The notes: generated from the sequence alone by a model not told the origin. A DNA stretch of 64,000 bases from Nakamurella silvestris (GCA_003576535.1 QXCQ01000061.1:625-64624); one strand, 5' to 3'. Positions 52,112-61,826 are shown, numbered from the stretch's first letter. A program made the numbers and translations.

Positions 52112-53065
52112 TTACCGAGCACGGGGAACGGCAGTCCGGGAGGGCTCGAGATAGAGACCGTCCTTGGTGATGGTTACGTTCGCGCCTGGGTACACAGCCA
52201 GGACTTCGGTCAGGGCCTTGGCTACTTTGGACCGGAAATCGCGAGGGCGCTCGAAGACTGATCCGAACTGTTCCACCATCGAAACCCACGGAACCATCTG
52301 CGGGCGCCGGACATAGCCCAGTCGGTGAGAGAGCCACACGAGAAGGTCCATTTTCAGGGCCGATCCGGACAGTGCGGCTAGTGCACGTGTATCGATGGGC
52401 ACGGGTGAGCCGATGATGGAATCGTAGAACGCATCGCCAAGAGTGATCGTGGATCCCCATAGAGGGCGGTCACCGTTAGCGTCGGAGCCGGAGTACCAGA
52501 GCTGGTAGCTGCTGGCCACGGAGAAATGGGCACCGGCTATCCCCCACCGGTCATCGCTGGCCCTGCTGTCCTCGACCGACATCGATGAGGACAGCAGGCG
52601 GCGCATCTGATCGTTGAGCCTGGTGATTGTTCCGTTCTTGCCGCCGGTGGGGGCCAAGCCAATCTTGCGCATGAAATCTGTGAGGTTGTTCCCGAGCTGA
52701 AGGATCGGGGACTGGGTTCGTACGGCTTCGGTGGACATCCAGGTGAGGATGTACCTGGGCAGAACTCCATAGGGGTAGACCAGAGTGTCTGCGCCGTCGA
52801 TGCTGGTCATACCAGGCATGACACGCAGGGTTAGGGAGCCGTTCTTTCGCACCCAGAGCCGGGTGTCTCCGGGGTCTTTGTAGGGCAGAGAGAGCTGGGC
52901 CCAGAGCCGCGCGGCGTACCCGATCGCGCCGGCCTGCCGCGCATCTTCCATCTCGATCGCAGTGGCGGCGTCGAGGAGGTCCCGTTGCCGGGAGTTGATC
53001 CGCAGGTCCGGCGAGTCGTCGAATAGAGCCAGGTCATTGGCCGGTTGGCTTGGTAGAATAGTCAT
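52112..53065 (-). CDS. repA: Plasmid replication initiator RepA-like
   Basis: A 317-residue initiator. It matches RepA-type proteins by WRKNGSLTLRVMPG-like, LPRYILTWMSTEAVRTQSP, DFMRKIGLAPTGG, QMRRLLSSSMSV and LVWLSHRL segments, the last being part of a winged-helix DNA-binding unit. ATG 53065 has AGGA six bases upstream; ATG 53080 is the alternative. It is transcribed away from the iteron array (53212-53931) that it should bind. Family identity rests on recognised motifs and on the adjacent iterons. Confidence 0.8.
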   Translation of the reverse strand: MTILPSQPANDLALFDDSPDLRINSRQRDLLDAATAIEMEDARQAGAIGYAARLWAQLSLPYKDPGDTRLWVRKNGSLTLRVMPGMTSIDGADTLVYPYGVLPRYILTWMSTEAVRTQSPILQLGNNLTDFMRKIGLAPTGGKNGTITRLNDQMRRLLSSSMSVEDSRASDDRWGIAGAHFSVASSYQLWYSGSDANGDRPLWGSTITLGDAFYDSIIGSPVPIDTRALAALSGSALKMDLLVWLSHRLGYVRRPQMVPWVSMVEQFGSVFERPRDFRSKVAKALTEVLAVYPGANVTITKDGLYLEPSRTAVPRAR

Positions 53066-53211
53066 GTCGGTCCTAGTCATTTAGGTCTGGCCACGCCCCC
53101 GGGAGCTTCCGACTCCGCGGGGGCAAAATCGTCTCTGCGAACCCACCGTGACACGTTGCGAGGTTCGTTGAGGCGCGACACGCCGCCGGTATCAAAACCG
53201 ACCGGTTGTCC

Positions 53212-53931
53212 ACGCATAAATGGTCGCGCGTGGGGCGTCTTCGCAGATCACAAGGGTAGTTGTCCACGCATAATTGGTCGCGCCGAAGGTTGTTCGCCGC
53301 CGAGCTGAACCACAGCTGGTACGCATAAACGGTCGCGGTGTTCGCATGGCGATCCCAGTCGGGTTCCCCACGCCTGGCCGCACGCATAAATGGTCGCGGT
53401 TCACTGTTGGTAGGACCTGACCAGCGAGAGTCACCGATGCAGGTCACGTGGAGTCCTGGCCGATTGGCGCATAAGTCCTCGCGCTCTCTGATCAACTACG
53501 GGATTTGTCTCCCCCAGTCAGGCCACAGACCACCCATCTCGGCGTCTGGCCTGGGAAAATAGAGGTGGGCGGTTGGGGGGTGCCCTCGAACGCGGCCTTG
53601 GTGCCGCGGCTGAGGAGACCGGTGATTGGCGCATAAATGGTCGCGCCCAGGTCCATGGGGTCACAGTGAAGTCCGGTCGCACCGAGAATGTGGACGATCT
53701 CCGCGGTTGTACACGCAGAATCGGTCGCGGCCGGGAGCTGACAAGACCCCTGGTCACGCATAAACGGTCGCACAGGGCGTCATCACGCGAGCTACGCATA
53801 AACGGTCGCGGAGCGGCCGTTGCTCTCCAGGTCAGAGGCCTCCTGGCCCGCAACACTGGGCGACAGACGCGGCGCTGCAGGCAAGTTGTTCACGCATAAA
53901 CGGTCGCATGCAAGCACGCATAAACGGTCGC
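53212..53931 (+). repeat. oriV: Iteron array of the plasmid origin
   Basis: Eleven direct repeats of ACGCATAAAYGGTCGC, all in the same orientation: 53212, 53266 (one change), 53321, 53382, 53467 (degenerate), 53629, 53713 (degenerate), 53756, 53794, 53892 and 53916. Start-to-start spacings vary from 24 to 162 bp, so they are protein-binding iterons rather than a CRISPR array. They lie directly upstream of repA and should be its binding sites; an AT-richer segment follows at 53960-54010. The open frames crossing this region are repeat-derived and not coding. Confidence 0.85.
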
Positions 53932-53959
53932 AGCCACCGGCCCATTGTCGCAGGTCAGA

Positions 53960-54545
53960 GGGTCTTAGTCTCTATCCCCCTGTAGTTAGCTTTTCCTCTA
54001 GAAAGAATCCAGTAGTTGCGGCGACGGACCTCCGCCGTGTACCCGAACGGACCGTGCCGTGTGCACAACTGCTGATGGAATCGCTGACGCGACCTCCCCT
54101 GTGGGCCCGCGCCGGGCCCACGCCCATCGCGAGCCGGTGCCCGCGCATCGCTCGCTGCGCTCGCTGCGGGCACCGGACCGAATGATGCGCCCTTGACCGG
54201 AACTCGTGCCACACACTCCAGGCCGCACGTCGGAATACCTACAAAATACATACACGTATACCAACACGTATATGTACATACATACCCCTACACGGGCCGG
54301 ACGCAGGTCTGCAGTCTGATACTCCAGCAGAGTGAGCGAGCTCAGTGCAGACCCTCCGCCTCACTCGTCTCCTTGGCCATGTCTCGAATCTCCGCCCTCG
54401 ACGATCGCCTGGCGGTGAGCTCAACCTCGTTGAACGCTGAACGGCTCGCATGTTTGTAAAGCCAAATGAACCTTCACCAGTGATCGCCTCCGCGAAGGTG
54501 ACGGCACAACCCATCGACCACGGGGGTGCCCATGGATGAACCTGA
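53960..54545. other. Noncoding origin-side region with AT-rich repeats
   Basis: About 590 bp without a supportable gene. It holds a strong inverted repeat rich in GCGC near 54140-54180 and an AT-rich block at 54240-54287 where CACGTATA occurs twice 12 bp apart and TACATACA-type words recur, in the same 12-bp register as the repeats just before parA. It may be a strand-opening or partition site. Confidence 0.45.
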
Positions 54546-54549
54546 CCTG

Positions 54550-54621
54550 GGAAATACCTTCCACATACACGTTGCGATACAGGCGGCATTACAAGTAGCG
54601 ATACATTTAGCGTTACAGACA
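54550..54621 (+). repeat. Centromere-like 12-bp direct repeats upstream of parA
   Basis: Four units start exactly 12 bp apart at 54574, 54586, 54598 and 54610, with cores GCGATACA, GCATTACA, GCGATACA and GCGTTACA. Two weaker units continue the register at 54562 (CACATACA) and 54550 (GGAAATAC). Short phased repeats immediately before a parA gene with a ribbon-helix-helix partner are the usual centromere architecture of type Ib partition systems. Confidence 0.65.
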
Positions 54622-54794
54622 CCTTAGTCCCGGCCCAGGTAGATGCCGAGCGAGTTAGATGCAACACCTCGCGCCGACCTGCCAACTGGTACAGCCTATG
54701 GGCTGCGCGCCCTCCCATCGCGACGACTACGACTCGATCGAACGCCCCGGCGCGCCTTCCGTACGCCGTGCCCTTCCAGTGCCAACATGAACCC

Positions 54795-55712
54795 ATGGCT
54801 TTCGATCGAGACACCTTGAGCAGAGTTGTGGCTATCGCTAACGGCAAGGGGGGAGTGGGCAAGACAAGTACCGCTACCGCCCTCGCGGGGCTGGCAGCTG
54901 CAGCCGGCTACAACATCCTGCTGATTGACCTAGACCCTCAGGGCAACGTCGGCGAGGACCTCGGTTACACAGGCGCTGGCCTTGGAGACGAGGGCGCCGG
55001 CATCGTCAACGCCCTGGTAACGGGCACACCCCTTGCAATCTCCGTTCCGCAGGCGCGGGAACACGTCGACGTCATCAGTGGGGGAGAGCGGCTGGACGAC
55101 CTTGCCGGACTCCTACTGGCTCGTCATTCACGCGGAAATGAAGTCTCATCTGTTCTTGCCGGCCCACTCGCTGCCCTCCTGGACACAGCGGACTATGACC
55201 TGGTCATCATCGATTGCCCCCCCGGGGAGCCAAACCTGCAGCTCCTGGCACTGGGGGCTGCAAGGTGGTTGATTATCCCGACCCGAGGTGACGCCGCCAG
55301 CTTGAAGGGCATGTCACGGATCGCTCAACGGATGGTGGAGGCCCGCTCGAGCAACCCGAGCCTGGAACTCCTCGGGGTCGTGCTGTTCGACATCGCGAGT
55401 TCTGCCACCCGCATGAAGCGGATGATCACTGAACAGATCGAGGAGGCACTTGGGGGAGTGGCGCCGCTTTTCGAGAATTCAATCCGACACAGCATCTCTG
55501 CAATGGATGCCCGTGGCCGGGGAATGCTCGTACATGAGTACGCAGCTCAACTAGAGGGCGAGCCATTCTGGCAGGCCCTTCGAGAAGGGAGGCGCCCCTC
55601 GTCTCCAGGGTCCGCCCCAGCGCTGGCCGGAGACTATGCCTCCCTCGCGCACGAGATTCTTACCCGTATAAGCACTCTCGAGTCCGAATCGGCTCCGGCA
55701 GGTGTTGCATGA
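54795..55712 (+). CDS. parA: Partition ATPase ParA
   Basis: A 305-residue ATPase read from ATG 54795. The Walker A is GKGGVGKTSTATAL near residue 15, with LLIDLDPQGNVG and DLVIIDCPPGEPNL as the A' and B motifs. It lacks an N-terminal helix-turn-helix, as in type Ib ParA proteins. It is followed with an ATGA overlap by the ribbon-helix-helix partner and preceded by the 12-bp repeats, completing a partition locus. No clear ribosome-binding site lies before the ATG. Confidence 0.92.
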   Translation: MAFDRDTLSRVVAIANGKGGVGKTSTATALAGLAAAAGYNILLIDLDPQGNVGEDLGYTGAGLGDEGAGIVNALVTGTPLAISVPQAREHVDVISGGERLDDLAGLLLARHSRGNEVSSVLAGPLAALLDTADYDLVIIDCPPGEPNLQLLALGAARWLIIPTRGDAASLKGMSRIAQRMVEARSSNPSLELLGVVLFDIASSATRMKRMITEQIEEALGGVAPLFENSIRHSISAMDARGRGMLVHEYAAQLEGEPFWQALREGRRPSSPGSAPALAGDYASLAHEILTRISTLESESAPAGVA

Positions 55713-56290
55713 CCACCATCCCGGAACGCCCGATGCAGGTCCCGAAACTTGCGGGGCTCCTGGCACGTCCGTCCAAGCCTGCGCGCGAGGTCAAACCCGA
55801 GCCGCAGGTCGAGTCAGAACCGAATATTGCGGAGGCCTCCGCTGCCGCGGCCGACTTGAAAGCCGACCTTCCTGAGGCAGGTGTCGAGGGTAAGACGCCC
55901 GCGGCAGGCAAGAAACGCTCGACCGGAACCAAGGCGCCCGCGCAGCGTCAGTACCTGAGGATCATGACCGTCCATCTTCCCAGATCGGTGCACCGGCGCC
56001 TCGGCGAAATCGCGGACACCCAGATCACCACGAACACGGCCCTCATGCTGACCGCGGTGAACTCTACTCACAACCGCCTCGGGGAGTACCTGCCCACCAA
56101 GGCGGCACCGGATACCGCGAATGACCTGTTCGCGATCCCGCAGGCGCGACCACCCGCTGAGCCAACCGTACAGACGACGATCCGTGTTACGGACGCCCAG
56201 TTCGACGCGATCAACAATCTCACCGTCCAACACGGAGTGACTCGATCGGAACTCATCACCACGGCAGTTCGCATTCATCTCTCGTTGTAG
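55709..56290 (+). CDS. ParB-like ribbon-helix-helix partition protein
   Basis: A 193-residue protein overlapping the parA stop (ATGA). The N-terminal half is disordered and charged, as needed to stimulate ParA. Two ribbon-helix-helix-like segments follow: LRIMTVHLPRSVHRRLGEIA and QTTIRVTDAQFDAINNLTVQ with GVTRSELITTAVRIHL. The second is a typical DNA-binding fold of type Ib centromere proteins. It would bind the 12-bp repeats upstream of parA and autoregulate the operon. Confidence 0.78.
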   Translation: MTTIPERPMQVPKLAGLLARPSKPAREVKPEPQVESEPNIAEASAAAADLKADLPEAGVEGKTPAAGKKRSTGTKAPAQRQYLRIMTVHLPRSVHRRLGEIADTQITTNTALMLTAVNSTHNRLGEYLPTKAAPDTANDLFAIPQARPPAEPTVQTTIRVTDAQFDAINNLTVQHGVTRSELITTAVRIHLSL

Positions 56291-57075
56291 GAGCAGGAGG
56301 ACCTTCGGTGGTGAGGCCTCGGATTCAGTAGGTGGGTCCATCGATCTGGTCGGCTGGCTCAGGGGTGTTCATGGATGTCCTTCCGTCGGGTCTGCACCGC
56401 CGCCCATCCCAGGTGAGTCGTTCTGCTAACACAGGCAGCGGTTCACCACCCGTTGCCTCCGCGGGCCGGCGCCGCTCCGAAGATCAAGTACGCACCGAAG
56501 AGGGCGTCACACCGACAGGACCCGATTCGAAGGCGGCTGGTCCCGACCGCCAGACTTGCTGGTCGACAGCGTCCGACGGCCTGCAAATCCAGACACGCAG
56601 GGGAAGGCCAGGGGAGGGCCTTAGCGCGCTCTGACTACGTCGGCGATCGCCTTGCAATCGGCAGAGGAAGATCAGTGGAAACCGTCGTCTAAGCCGGGGC
56701 CCGCCATCTCTAGCGGAGCTCCTGCACCTCGAGGCACCAATGGAACCAGCTGTCCACGTGGTTCCGCCGACGGCCATCCCTCACGCTCCTGGACGACTCG
56801 AACCTGCTTGCATCCCTTCGGGCTATGGGTTGCGACAAGGACTCGTCGTGAATGTCCCGTCCGGAAGTCGGCAGAGTGCGGTCTGCCCGGGAGTGAACCC
56901 AAGCTGAGTGCGCGGCAGGGGTTCCTCTGAAGGGGTGCGGTGTCCAGAGACTGAGCGCTACTGATCGCTACTGCGGGGATCTTCCCCGTCGGTGGTCGCG
57001 GTGGAAGGAGCATGGGGGATCAGATGTGAATGGGGGGGCAGGTGCCCTGCTAACTTCACTAAGCTCTATACACAA

Positions 57076-57100
57076 CGTGCATAAGAAAACATTATGCACG
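57076..57100. other. dif/Xer-like recombination site
   Basis: CGTGCATAA (57076-57084) and TTATGCACG (57092-57100) are perfect 9-bp inverted arms around a 7-bp GAAAACA centre. The layout, with GCATAA facing TTATGC across a short spacer, is that of a tyrosine-recombinase core (compare dif). It lies about 120 bp upstream of two tyrosine-recombinase genes. The rest of 56291-57150 shows no supportable gene. Confidence 0.7.
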
Positions 57101-57221
57101 CCACGGGCGTAGGGTCGATCTCACTGGTTTCGGCTGGTGGTGCGGGTGTGACGTGGGGTTTCGTCACGGTGACGGCATCCGGTGGTGTGTTCGGGCAGGT
57201 GTGATCGGTAGGGGAGTGGTG

Positions 57222-58457
57222 GTGGAGCAGGTCGGGGCGTCCGGATGGGCGGCTGTGGGTCTGTCACCTGTGGTGGGGGTGCGTGGCGTGTTGTCGGAGG
57301 GAGCCCTAGCTGCCGTTTCCGCTGCGGTGGGTGCCTCGGTCGCCGAGGCGACGAAGACGGCCTATGCGGCCGATTGGGCCCGGTTCCTTACCTGGTGCGA
57401 CTTGAACGGTTTTGTGGCGTTGCCGGCAGACCCGCTGGTGCTGGCCTCGTTCCTCGTCGAGACGGCCGGGGTGGTGAAGGAGAACGGCACACCCGGGTTC
57501 GCGGCGTCCACGATGACCCGGTGGGTGGCCTCGATCAACAACCAGCACACAGCCGCCGGGATGGACCCACCCGGCCGGACCGAGGTGGTGCGGCGGACGT
57601 TGGCCGGGATCCGGAAAACCCGGGCCACCCCACCGTCCCGGGTGCGGCCGTTGCGGCTGGCCGAGGTGCAGCAAATCGTCACCGCCGGCCGGGAACGCGC
57701 CGCCGCCGGAACCTTTGCCGACCAGCTGGCCGAACGCCGCAACACCGCACTTTTGCTGCTCGGGTATCTGGGGGCCTTCCGGGAGTCCGAACTCGTCGGG
57801 CTGGATGTGGGGGACGTGGTCTTGGACGAGGACGGGCTGATCCTGGTGGTGCGGTTGTCCAAAACCGATCAGCAGGCAGCCGGGATGGTCAAGGCCATCA
57901 ACCGGCGCAAGAACATCGACACCTGCGCCCCGTGCGCCTGGGCGCGCTGGTCGGCCGTGCTCGACGCCCACGACACCGGCGGGAACACCGCGGTCCTGAA
58001 AGCCCTCCGCGCCGACCGGGACCAACCCACCCGGCATGTGTGCCACCCACCCGACCCGACCACCAGCAGCCCTGCCGGGCCACATCAGGCCGGCACGGCA
58101 CTGCCGGGGGAGTCGACGACGATGCCGTTGAGGGAGGGTGTGTTGTCGGCGGGGCGGGCGGTGTTCCGCCCGTTCACCCCGGCCGGGTGGCTCGCCGGGC
58201 GGCGCCTGCACCGAGAACGGGTCCGCGGCACCGTCCGAGCCGAAGCGGCGAAGGCGGGTCTGGATCCGGCGGTGGTGGCCCGGTTGGGTGGGCACTCGTT
58301 GCGGGCCGGGTTCGTCACCGACGCGATGGCCGCCGGCGCCAGGCCGGACGAGATCATGCGGCAGACCGGCCACCGCAACGCCAGCACGGTGGAGATCTAC
58401 CGGCGGGACCGGCCCATCGTCGGCAACGCCGTCCTGCGCCTCCCGGACAAAAAATGA
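57222..58457 (+). CDS. Tyrosine recombinase, active-site complete
   Basis: A 411-residue site-specific recombinase. The core-binding domain is TKTAYAADWARFLTWC, and the catalytic set is complete: Arg near 187 (GAFRESEL), Lys near 214 (RLSKTDQ), His and Arg in GGHSLRAGF (358 and 361), His in TGHRNAST (384) and the nucleophile Tyr in VEIYRRD (393). An insertion near 270-310 is rich in Pro and Thr. GTG 57222 is chosen for its GGGGAG spacing; earlier GTGs are possible. The stop overlaps the ATG of the second recombinase-like gene. Confidence 0.88.
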   Translation: MEQVGASGWAAVGLSPVVGVRGVLSEGALAAVSAAVGASVAEATKTAYAADWARFLTWCDLNGFVALPADPLVLASFLVETAGVVKENGTPGFAASTMTRWVASINNQHTAAGMDPPGRTEVVRRTLAGIRKTRATPPSRVRPLRLAEVQQIVTAGRERAAAGTFADQLAERRNTALLLLGYLGAFRESELVGLDVGDVVLDEDGLILVVRLSKTDQQAAGMVKAINRRKNIDTCAPCAWARWSAVLDAHDTGGNTAVLKALRADRDQPTRHVCHPPDPTTSSPAGPHQAGTALPGESTTMPLREGVLSAGRAVFRPFTPAGWLAGRRLHRERVRGTVRAEAAKAGLDPAVVARLGGHSLRAGFVTDAMAAGARPDEIMRQTGHRNASTVEIYRRDRPIVGNAVLRLPDKK

Positions 58458-59485
58458 CCACCCATGGCAGCGACAACCCGGTGTTGTGGTCGACCACGCG
58501 GGCCTACCAGGCGGACTGGGACCTGTTCACCACCTGGTGCCACGCCGCCAACCACGCACCGCTACCCGCCGCGCCCGACACTGTGGCGCAGTTCCTGCGG
58601 GAGCTGCCTGCGGCGGTGGCGACGTGGCGGCGCCGGGTCACCGCGATCAACACCATCCACCGCGAACATGGGTACCCCGAGCCCGGCAAAGACGAGGCTG
58701 TGCGGCAGCTGATCCGCAACCCCCCCACCCACCACCCGCCGGTGGTGGACCCGGCCGTGGTGGCCCGGGCGATCCGCCGACTTCCCACATCGGGGTGGCC
58801 GGCGGGGATGTTCGGCCGCCGCGACGCGCTGCTGCTGACCCTGCGCTACAAGGCCGACCTCACCCTCGCTCAACTCGTCAACTTGACCTCCGACCGAATC
58901 CGCATCGTCGGAGACGCCGTGGAGTTCGACCTGGCACCGGGACGGGTCGTACGCCTGGAAACAGCGGACGAGGCGGCCGTGTGCCCGCCATGTGTGTGGC
59001 GGCGCTGGCAGATCATCCTGACTGCGGCCGCGGGGTACGCCGCTGCCTGGAAACTCACCGAACTCCTCACCCCACCCACCGACCCGAACGACGACCACCT
59101 GTGCACCTCGGATGCCCCAGACCGGTTGGTTCGGCGGGTCCCGGTGTTCATGCCGATCGACCGCTGGGGCTCCCTACCGCTCCCGTTGCGGCCGACCACG
59201 ACCCGCACCGCGATCACCCTCACCGCCGGGCACCTCGCCGGCACCATTCCGGCCCACCACGTCCAGCCCGACAGCGAGGCCGAGCAGCAGACCGCCGCAC
59301 ACGGGCACGAGCCGGAACAAGTAGAACCCGTACCGCCTCGGCCCGATTACACCCAGATCCACCAGGCCGGGTTGGCCGCCCGCGCCGCCGCGGTCGCCCA
59401 ACTCTGCAACGTCGACACCGCCCTCGGCCTCGTAGACCAGGCCGTCGACGAACTCAACCGGCGCCTGATGGAGCTCCTGTCTTGA
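58454..59485 (+). CDS. Recombinase paralogue without catalytic residues
   Basis: A 343-residue protein translationally coupled to the upstream recombinase (ATGA). Its N-terminal STTRAYQADWDLFTTWCHAA closely parallels the core-binding domain of the active enzyme. The catalytic domain begins similarly (DALLLTLRYKADLTLAQLVNL), but no HxxR or Tyr nucleophile block is present, and the C-terminus is a helical extension (GLVDQAVDELNRRLMELL). It is probably a DNA-binding partner or regulator of the active recombinase. Confidence 0.72.
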   Translation: MTTHGSDNPVLWSTTRAYQADWDLFTTWCHAANHAPLPAAPDTVAQFLRELPAAVATWRRRVTAINTIHREHGYPEPGKDEAVRQLIRNPPTHHPPVVDPAVVARAIRRLPTSGWPAGMFGRRDALLLTLRYKADLTLAQLVNLTSDRIRIVGDAVEFDLAPGRVVRLETADEAAVCPPCVWRRWQIILTAAAGYAAAWKLTELLTPPTDPNDDHLCTSDAPDRLVRRVPVFMPIDRWGSLPLPLRPTTTRTAITLTAGHLAGTIPAHHVQPDSEAEQQTAAHGHEPEQVEPVPPRPDYTQIHQAGLAARAAAVAQLCNVDTALGLVDQAVDELNRRLMELLS

Positions 59486-59653
59486 AGTACTCCTGAGGGG
59501 TTCGGTGCGGAGTCTTCCCATAACTCCAGCCCCGCCCAGATCCCTCCTCAGGTCACGCCTTCTGATTTGCACCCCGAATCCGCAGCCAGCTGCGCAAACC
59601 CGCTTTTCACCTGGGGTACAGACAGACCAGTGGCGGCCGGGGGATACTTCGGT

Positions 59654-59869
59654 ATGGGTCCCGCACTCGACCGGAGCGACGCCGACCGGTTCAGCCGCGT
59701 GATGACCGCCTACGCAGCCCGACGCGACAGCGGCGGGACCATCCATGAGGCGCTGACGGCTGTCTGCGCATTTGAAGGAAGCCCGGTCCAATGGATCAAG
59801 GCAGTCATGCTCTACGAACACGTGACACAAGCCGCAGCCTGCCGGATAATCGCCGACAACTGGCCATGA
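59654..59869 (+). CDS. Small helical protein, unknown
   Basis: A 71-residue protein from ATG 59654 (MGPALDRSDADRF). The sequence GTIHEALTAVCAFEGSPVQW then HVTQAAACRIIADNWP is predicted to be helical. It follows the recombinase pair. No family was recognised. Confidence 0.5.
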   Translation: MGPALDRSDADRFSRVMTAYAARRDSGGTIHEALTAVCAFEGSPVQWIKAVMLYEHVTQAAACRIIADNWP

Positions 59870-59924
59870 ATTCCCACAGCAACAGGCCGCCGCTCGATTG
59901 GCCGACCACAGGTTAGGCATTCAG

Positions 59925-59956
59925 CTCGATAGGACTTCATCAACACCCCTATCGAG
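59925..59956 (+). terminator. Terminator hairpin
   Basis: Arms CTCGATAGG and CCTATCGAG (9 bp, perfect) with a 14-nt loop, 55 nt after the small helical gene. The remaining sequence to 60284 contains no gene and should hold the promoter of the ApeA-like gene; GTGCAACATAAATACGTG (60164-60181) loosely resembles a dif half-site. Confidence 0.55.
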
Positions 59957-60284
59957 TCCAGTGATCGGAAAACTCGCGCCGGCTGCGACGAAGAACTTCT
60001 GATCCGGGAGCGGGCCAGGGATAGGGCCGGCGGCGGTCAAATCCCCGTGGCGGCGAAGAGTTGCTGTTGCCCTTCACAGACCTTCTGTGCACGTCTAGCG
60101 GGACGGATCTCAGGCTTAGCCATTGAAGATGCGCGGGGTACGTCCTGGTGATACGTGGTTAGTGTGTGCAACATAAATACGTGATCGGGGGTGATCGACG
60201 ATCGGCGCCGAGGCGGGGTGTCATTACTATATGCGGCTGGTGACGTTACGATTCGTGGACTTTGCCTGATAGGCGACTGATTCG

Positions 60285-61826
60285 ATGGGGGAAATCGTGG
60301 ATCCAGACCTGAAGCCCGACGAGCAGCACCCCGCCGTGTACTGGAAGGTCACTGACAAGGACCGCGCCCGACCGCTACCCGGCCTGTTCTGGCTGACAGC
60401 CAACGGGCTCCCGATGATCCAACTTCACGAGCCGCTCGATCCCGGCGAGGCAGGCATGTTCGCCTCCCATGATGCCCCGTCGTTGCTACACGGCCTGATC
60501 ATGGGGAACACGCTGACCCTCACCGACCTGGAGCTGGTCATTAGCCGCCAGAGTATGCGCTCCGCTGGCCCTGTTTTGGTCCGATATTCGGCGCGGATGG
60601 CCCTGGTTGGGGACTACTGGCTCGGCGACGAGGAAGCCGACCGGGTCTTCGATCAGGTCAAGGTCCGATACTGGGACCAGGACAGATGGACTGAGACGCA
60701 GTCCGTAGGACTGCAAAATCCAACTGAAGAGACACCGGTGTCGATTCACCACCTGCGGCCAGCCCCGATCCCGCTCGCCTGCACCGGTGGGCGGTTGGAA
60801 GTTAGGGATGCCAGCAGCTGGAACCCCACGGCAATACATCCGTCCTCGAATTTTCATATCGAACTGGACGAACCTACGACGCTCCCGCAGCTCATCGAAG
60901 ATTGGCTTTTGCCTCTGCAGTTCCTCTTGGTCTCAGCTACCTCGAGGTACAGCGACGTTGAATACATGGCTGTACGAAACACCAACCTCGTGTTCCCTGA
61001 CAAACCTCACAACTCCCAGGTGAGCTGGCTACGCGTCTACACGTCCCAGCGGAAACGACCCGCCAAGGATCTGCTGTCCGGAACCATGCTCCACCGTTTG
61101 TCGGACTTCCCCGATGGCTACGATTTCGATCGGGTCTTCGACGTGGTCAGGACGAACAGATTCGCGGTGGGGCAGTACTCAGCAGTGAAGTCCGACCAGA
61201 CCGGTGGGCACCTCACTACGTTTGTGGCCTCGGCCCAGGCTGTGGAAGCACTTGACCGCGTCGCCCATCCTGACGCCCCGGTCGGTGACGAGGGGGAGTG
61301 GAGCAAGAAAGTTAAGGCCGCCCTGCGGGAGATTGACGCCCCCAAGCGGATCGTGTCGTCGGCGAGCTACGGCGCAAAGAAGAGCTATCGCCCATCGCTT
61401 GAGGCCCGCCTGAATCGCGTGGATGCGGACACTGGGAAGGTCGTGGGCGGCATTTACAAGTCGAAGAGCTGGGCCGCCGATCTCGCGGCAGCACGAAACG
61501 TAGTAGCTCACGGCTTGGAGAACACCGAACTACTGAAGACCGACGTCCGCGGAGTACAAGCCGCCACCGAGACCTATCTGCTGCTCTTCGAACTGCGGTT
61601 GCTGACCCTGATCGGGTTCACCGCTGAGCAGGCCGATAGTTTGTCGAGCCGCAGGGGCTATTATTGGACGACGGTTCAACAACTCAAAGACGGAGCCGCG
61701 CACATACAGGCGTTGGCATCACGATCGGAGTCGACCGCTCAGTCACTGCAGGTCAGCAAGCCCCGCGATGACCCTTCAAGCAACGCGTCGTCGATTGAAC
61801 CTGGCGGGTCGTCGCCAAGTGCCTGA
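60285..61826 (+). CDS. ApeA-like HEPN anti-phage defence protein
   Basis: A 513-residue protein. The N-terminal half (LPGLFWLTANGLPMIQLHEPL, then LLHGLIMGNTLTLTDLELV and MALVGDYWLGDEEADRV) has the layout of the ApeA N-terminal domain. The C-terminal half is a HEPN domain with the catalytic motif AARNVVAHGLEN (R404-x4-H409) after a long helix pair. ApeA is a known single-gene defence protein in which HEPN RNase activity aborts phage infection. The tail after 470 is disordered. The call rests on recognised pattern, not on an alignment. Confidence 0.7.
   Translation: MGEIVDPDLKPDEQHPAVYWKVTDKDRARPLPGLFWLTANGLPMIQLHEPLDPGEAGMFASHDAPSLLHGLIMGNTLTLTDLELVISRQSMRSAGPVLVRYSARMALVGDYWLGDEEADRVFDQVKVRYWDQDRWTETQSVGLQNPTEETPVSIHHLRPAPIPLACTGGRLEVRDASSWNPTAIHPSSNFHIELDEPTTLPQLIEDWLLPLQFLLVSATSRYSDVEYMAVRNTNLVFPDKPHNSQVSWLRVYTSQRKRPAKDLLSGTMLHRLSDFPDGYDFDRVFDVVRTNRFAVGQYSAVKSDQTGGHLTTFVASAQAVEALDRVAHPDAPVGDEGEWSKKVKAALREIDAPKRIVSSASYGAKKSYRPSLEARLNRVDADTGKVVGGIYKSKSWAADLAAARNVVAHGLENTELLKTDVRGVQAATETYLLLFELRLLTLIGFTAEQADSLSSRRGYYWTTVQQLKDGAAHIQALASRSESTAQSLQVSKPRDDPSSNASSIEPGGSSPSA

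Noticed and set aside
53212-53931. Possible CRISPR array
   Set aside because: The 16-bp repeats are too short and spacings range from 24 to 162 bp; they fit iterons.
54239-54862. 207-codon minus-strand open frame covering the parA upstream region
   Set aside because: It spans the 12-bp repeats and AT-rich block, has no coding-like third-position bias and overlaps the start of parA.
56291-57075. Several short open frames on both strands
   Set aside because: None has a ribosome-binding site with good spacing plus consistent third-position GC; the stretch is treated as noncoding.
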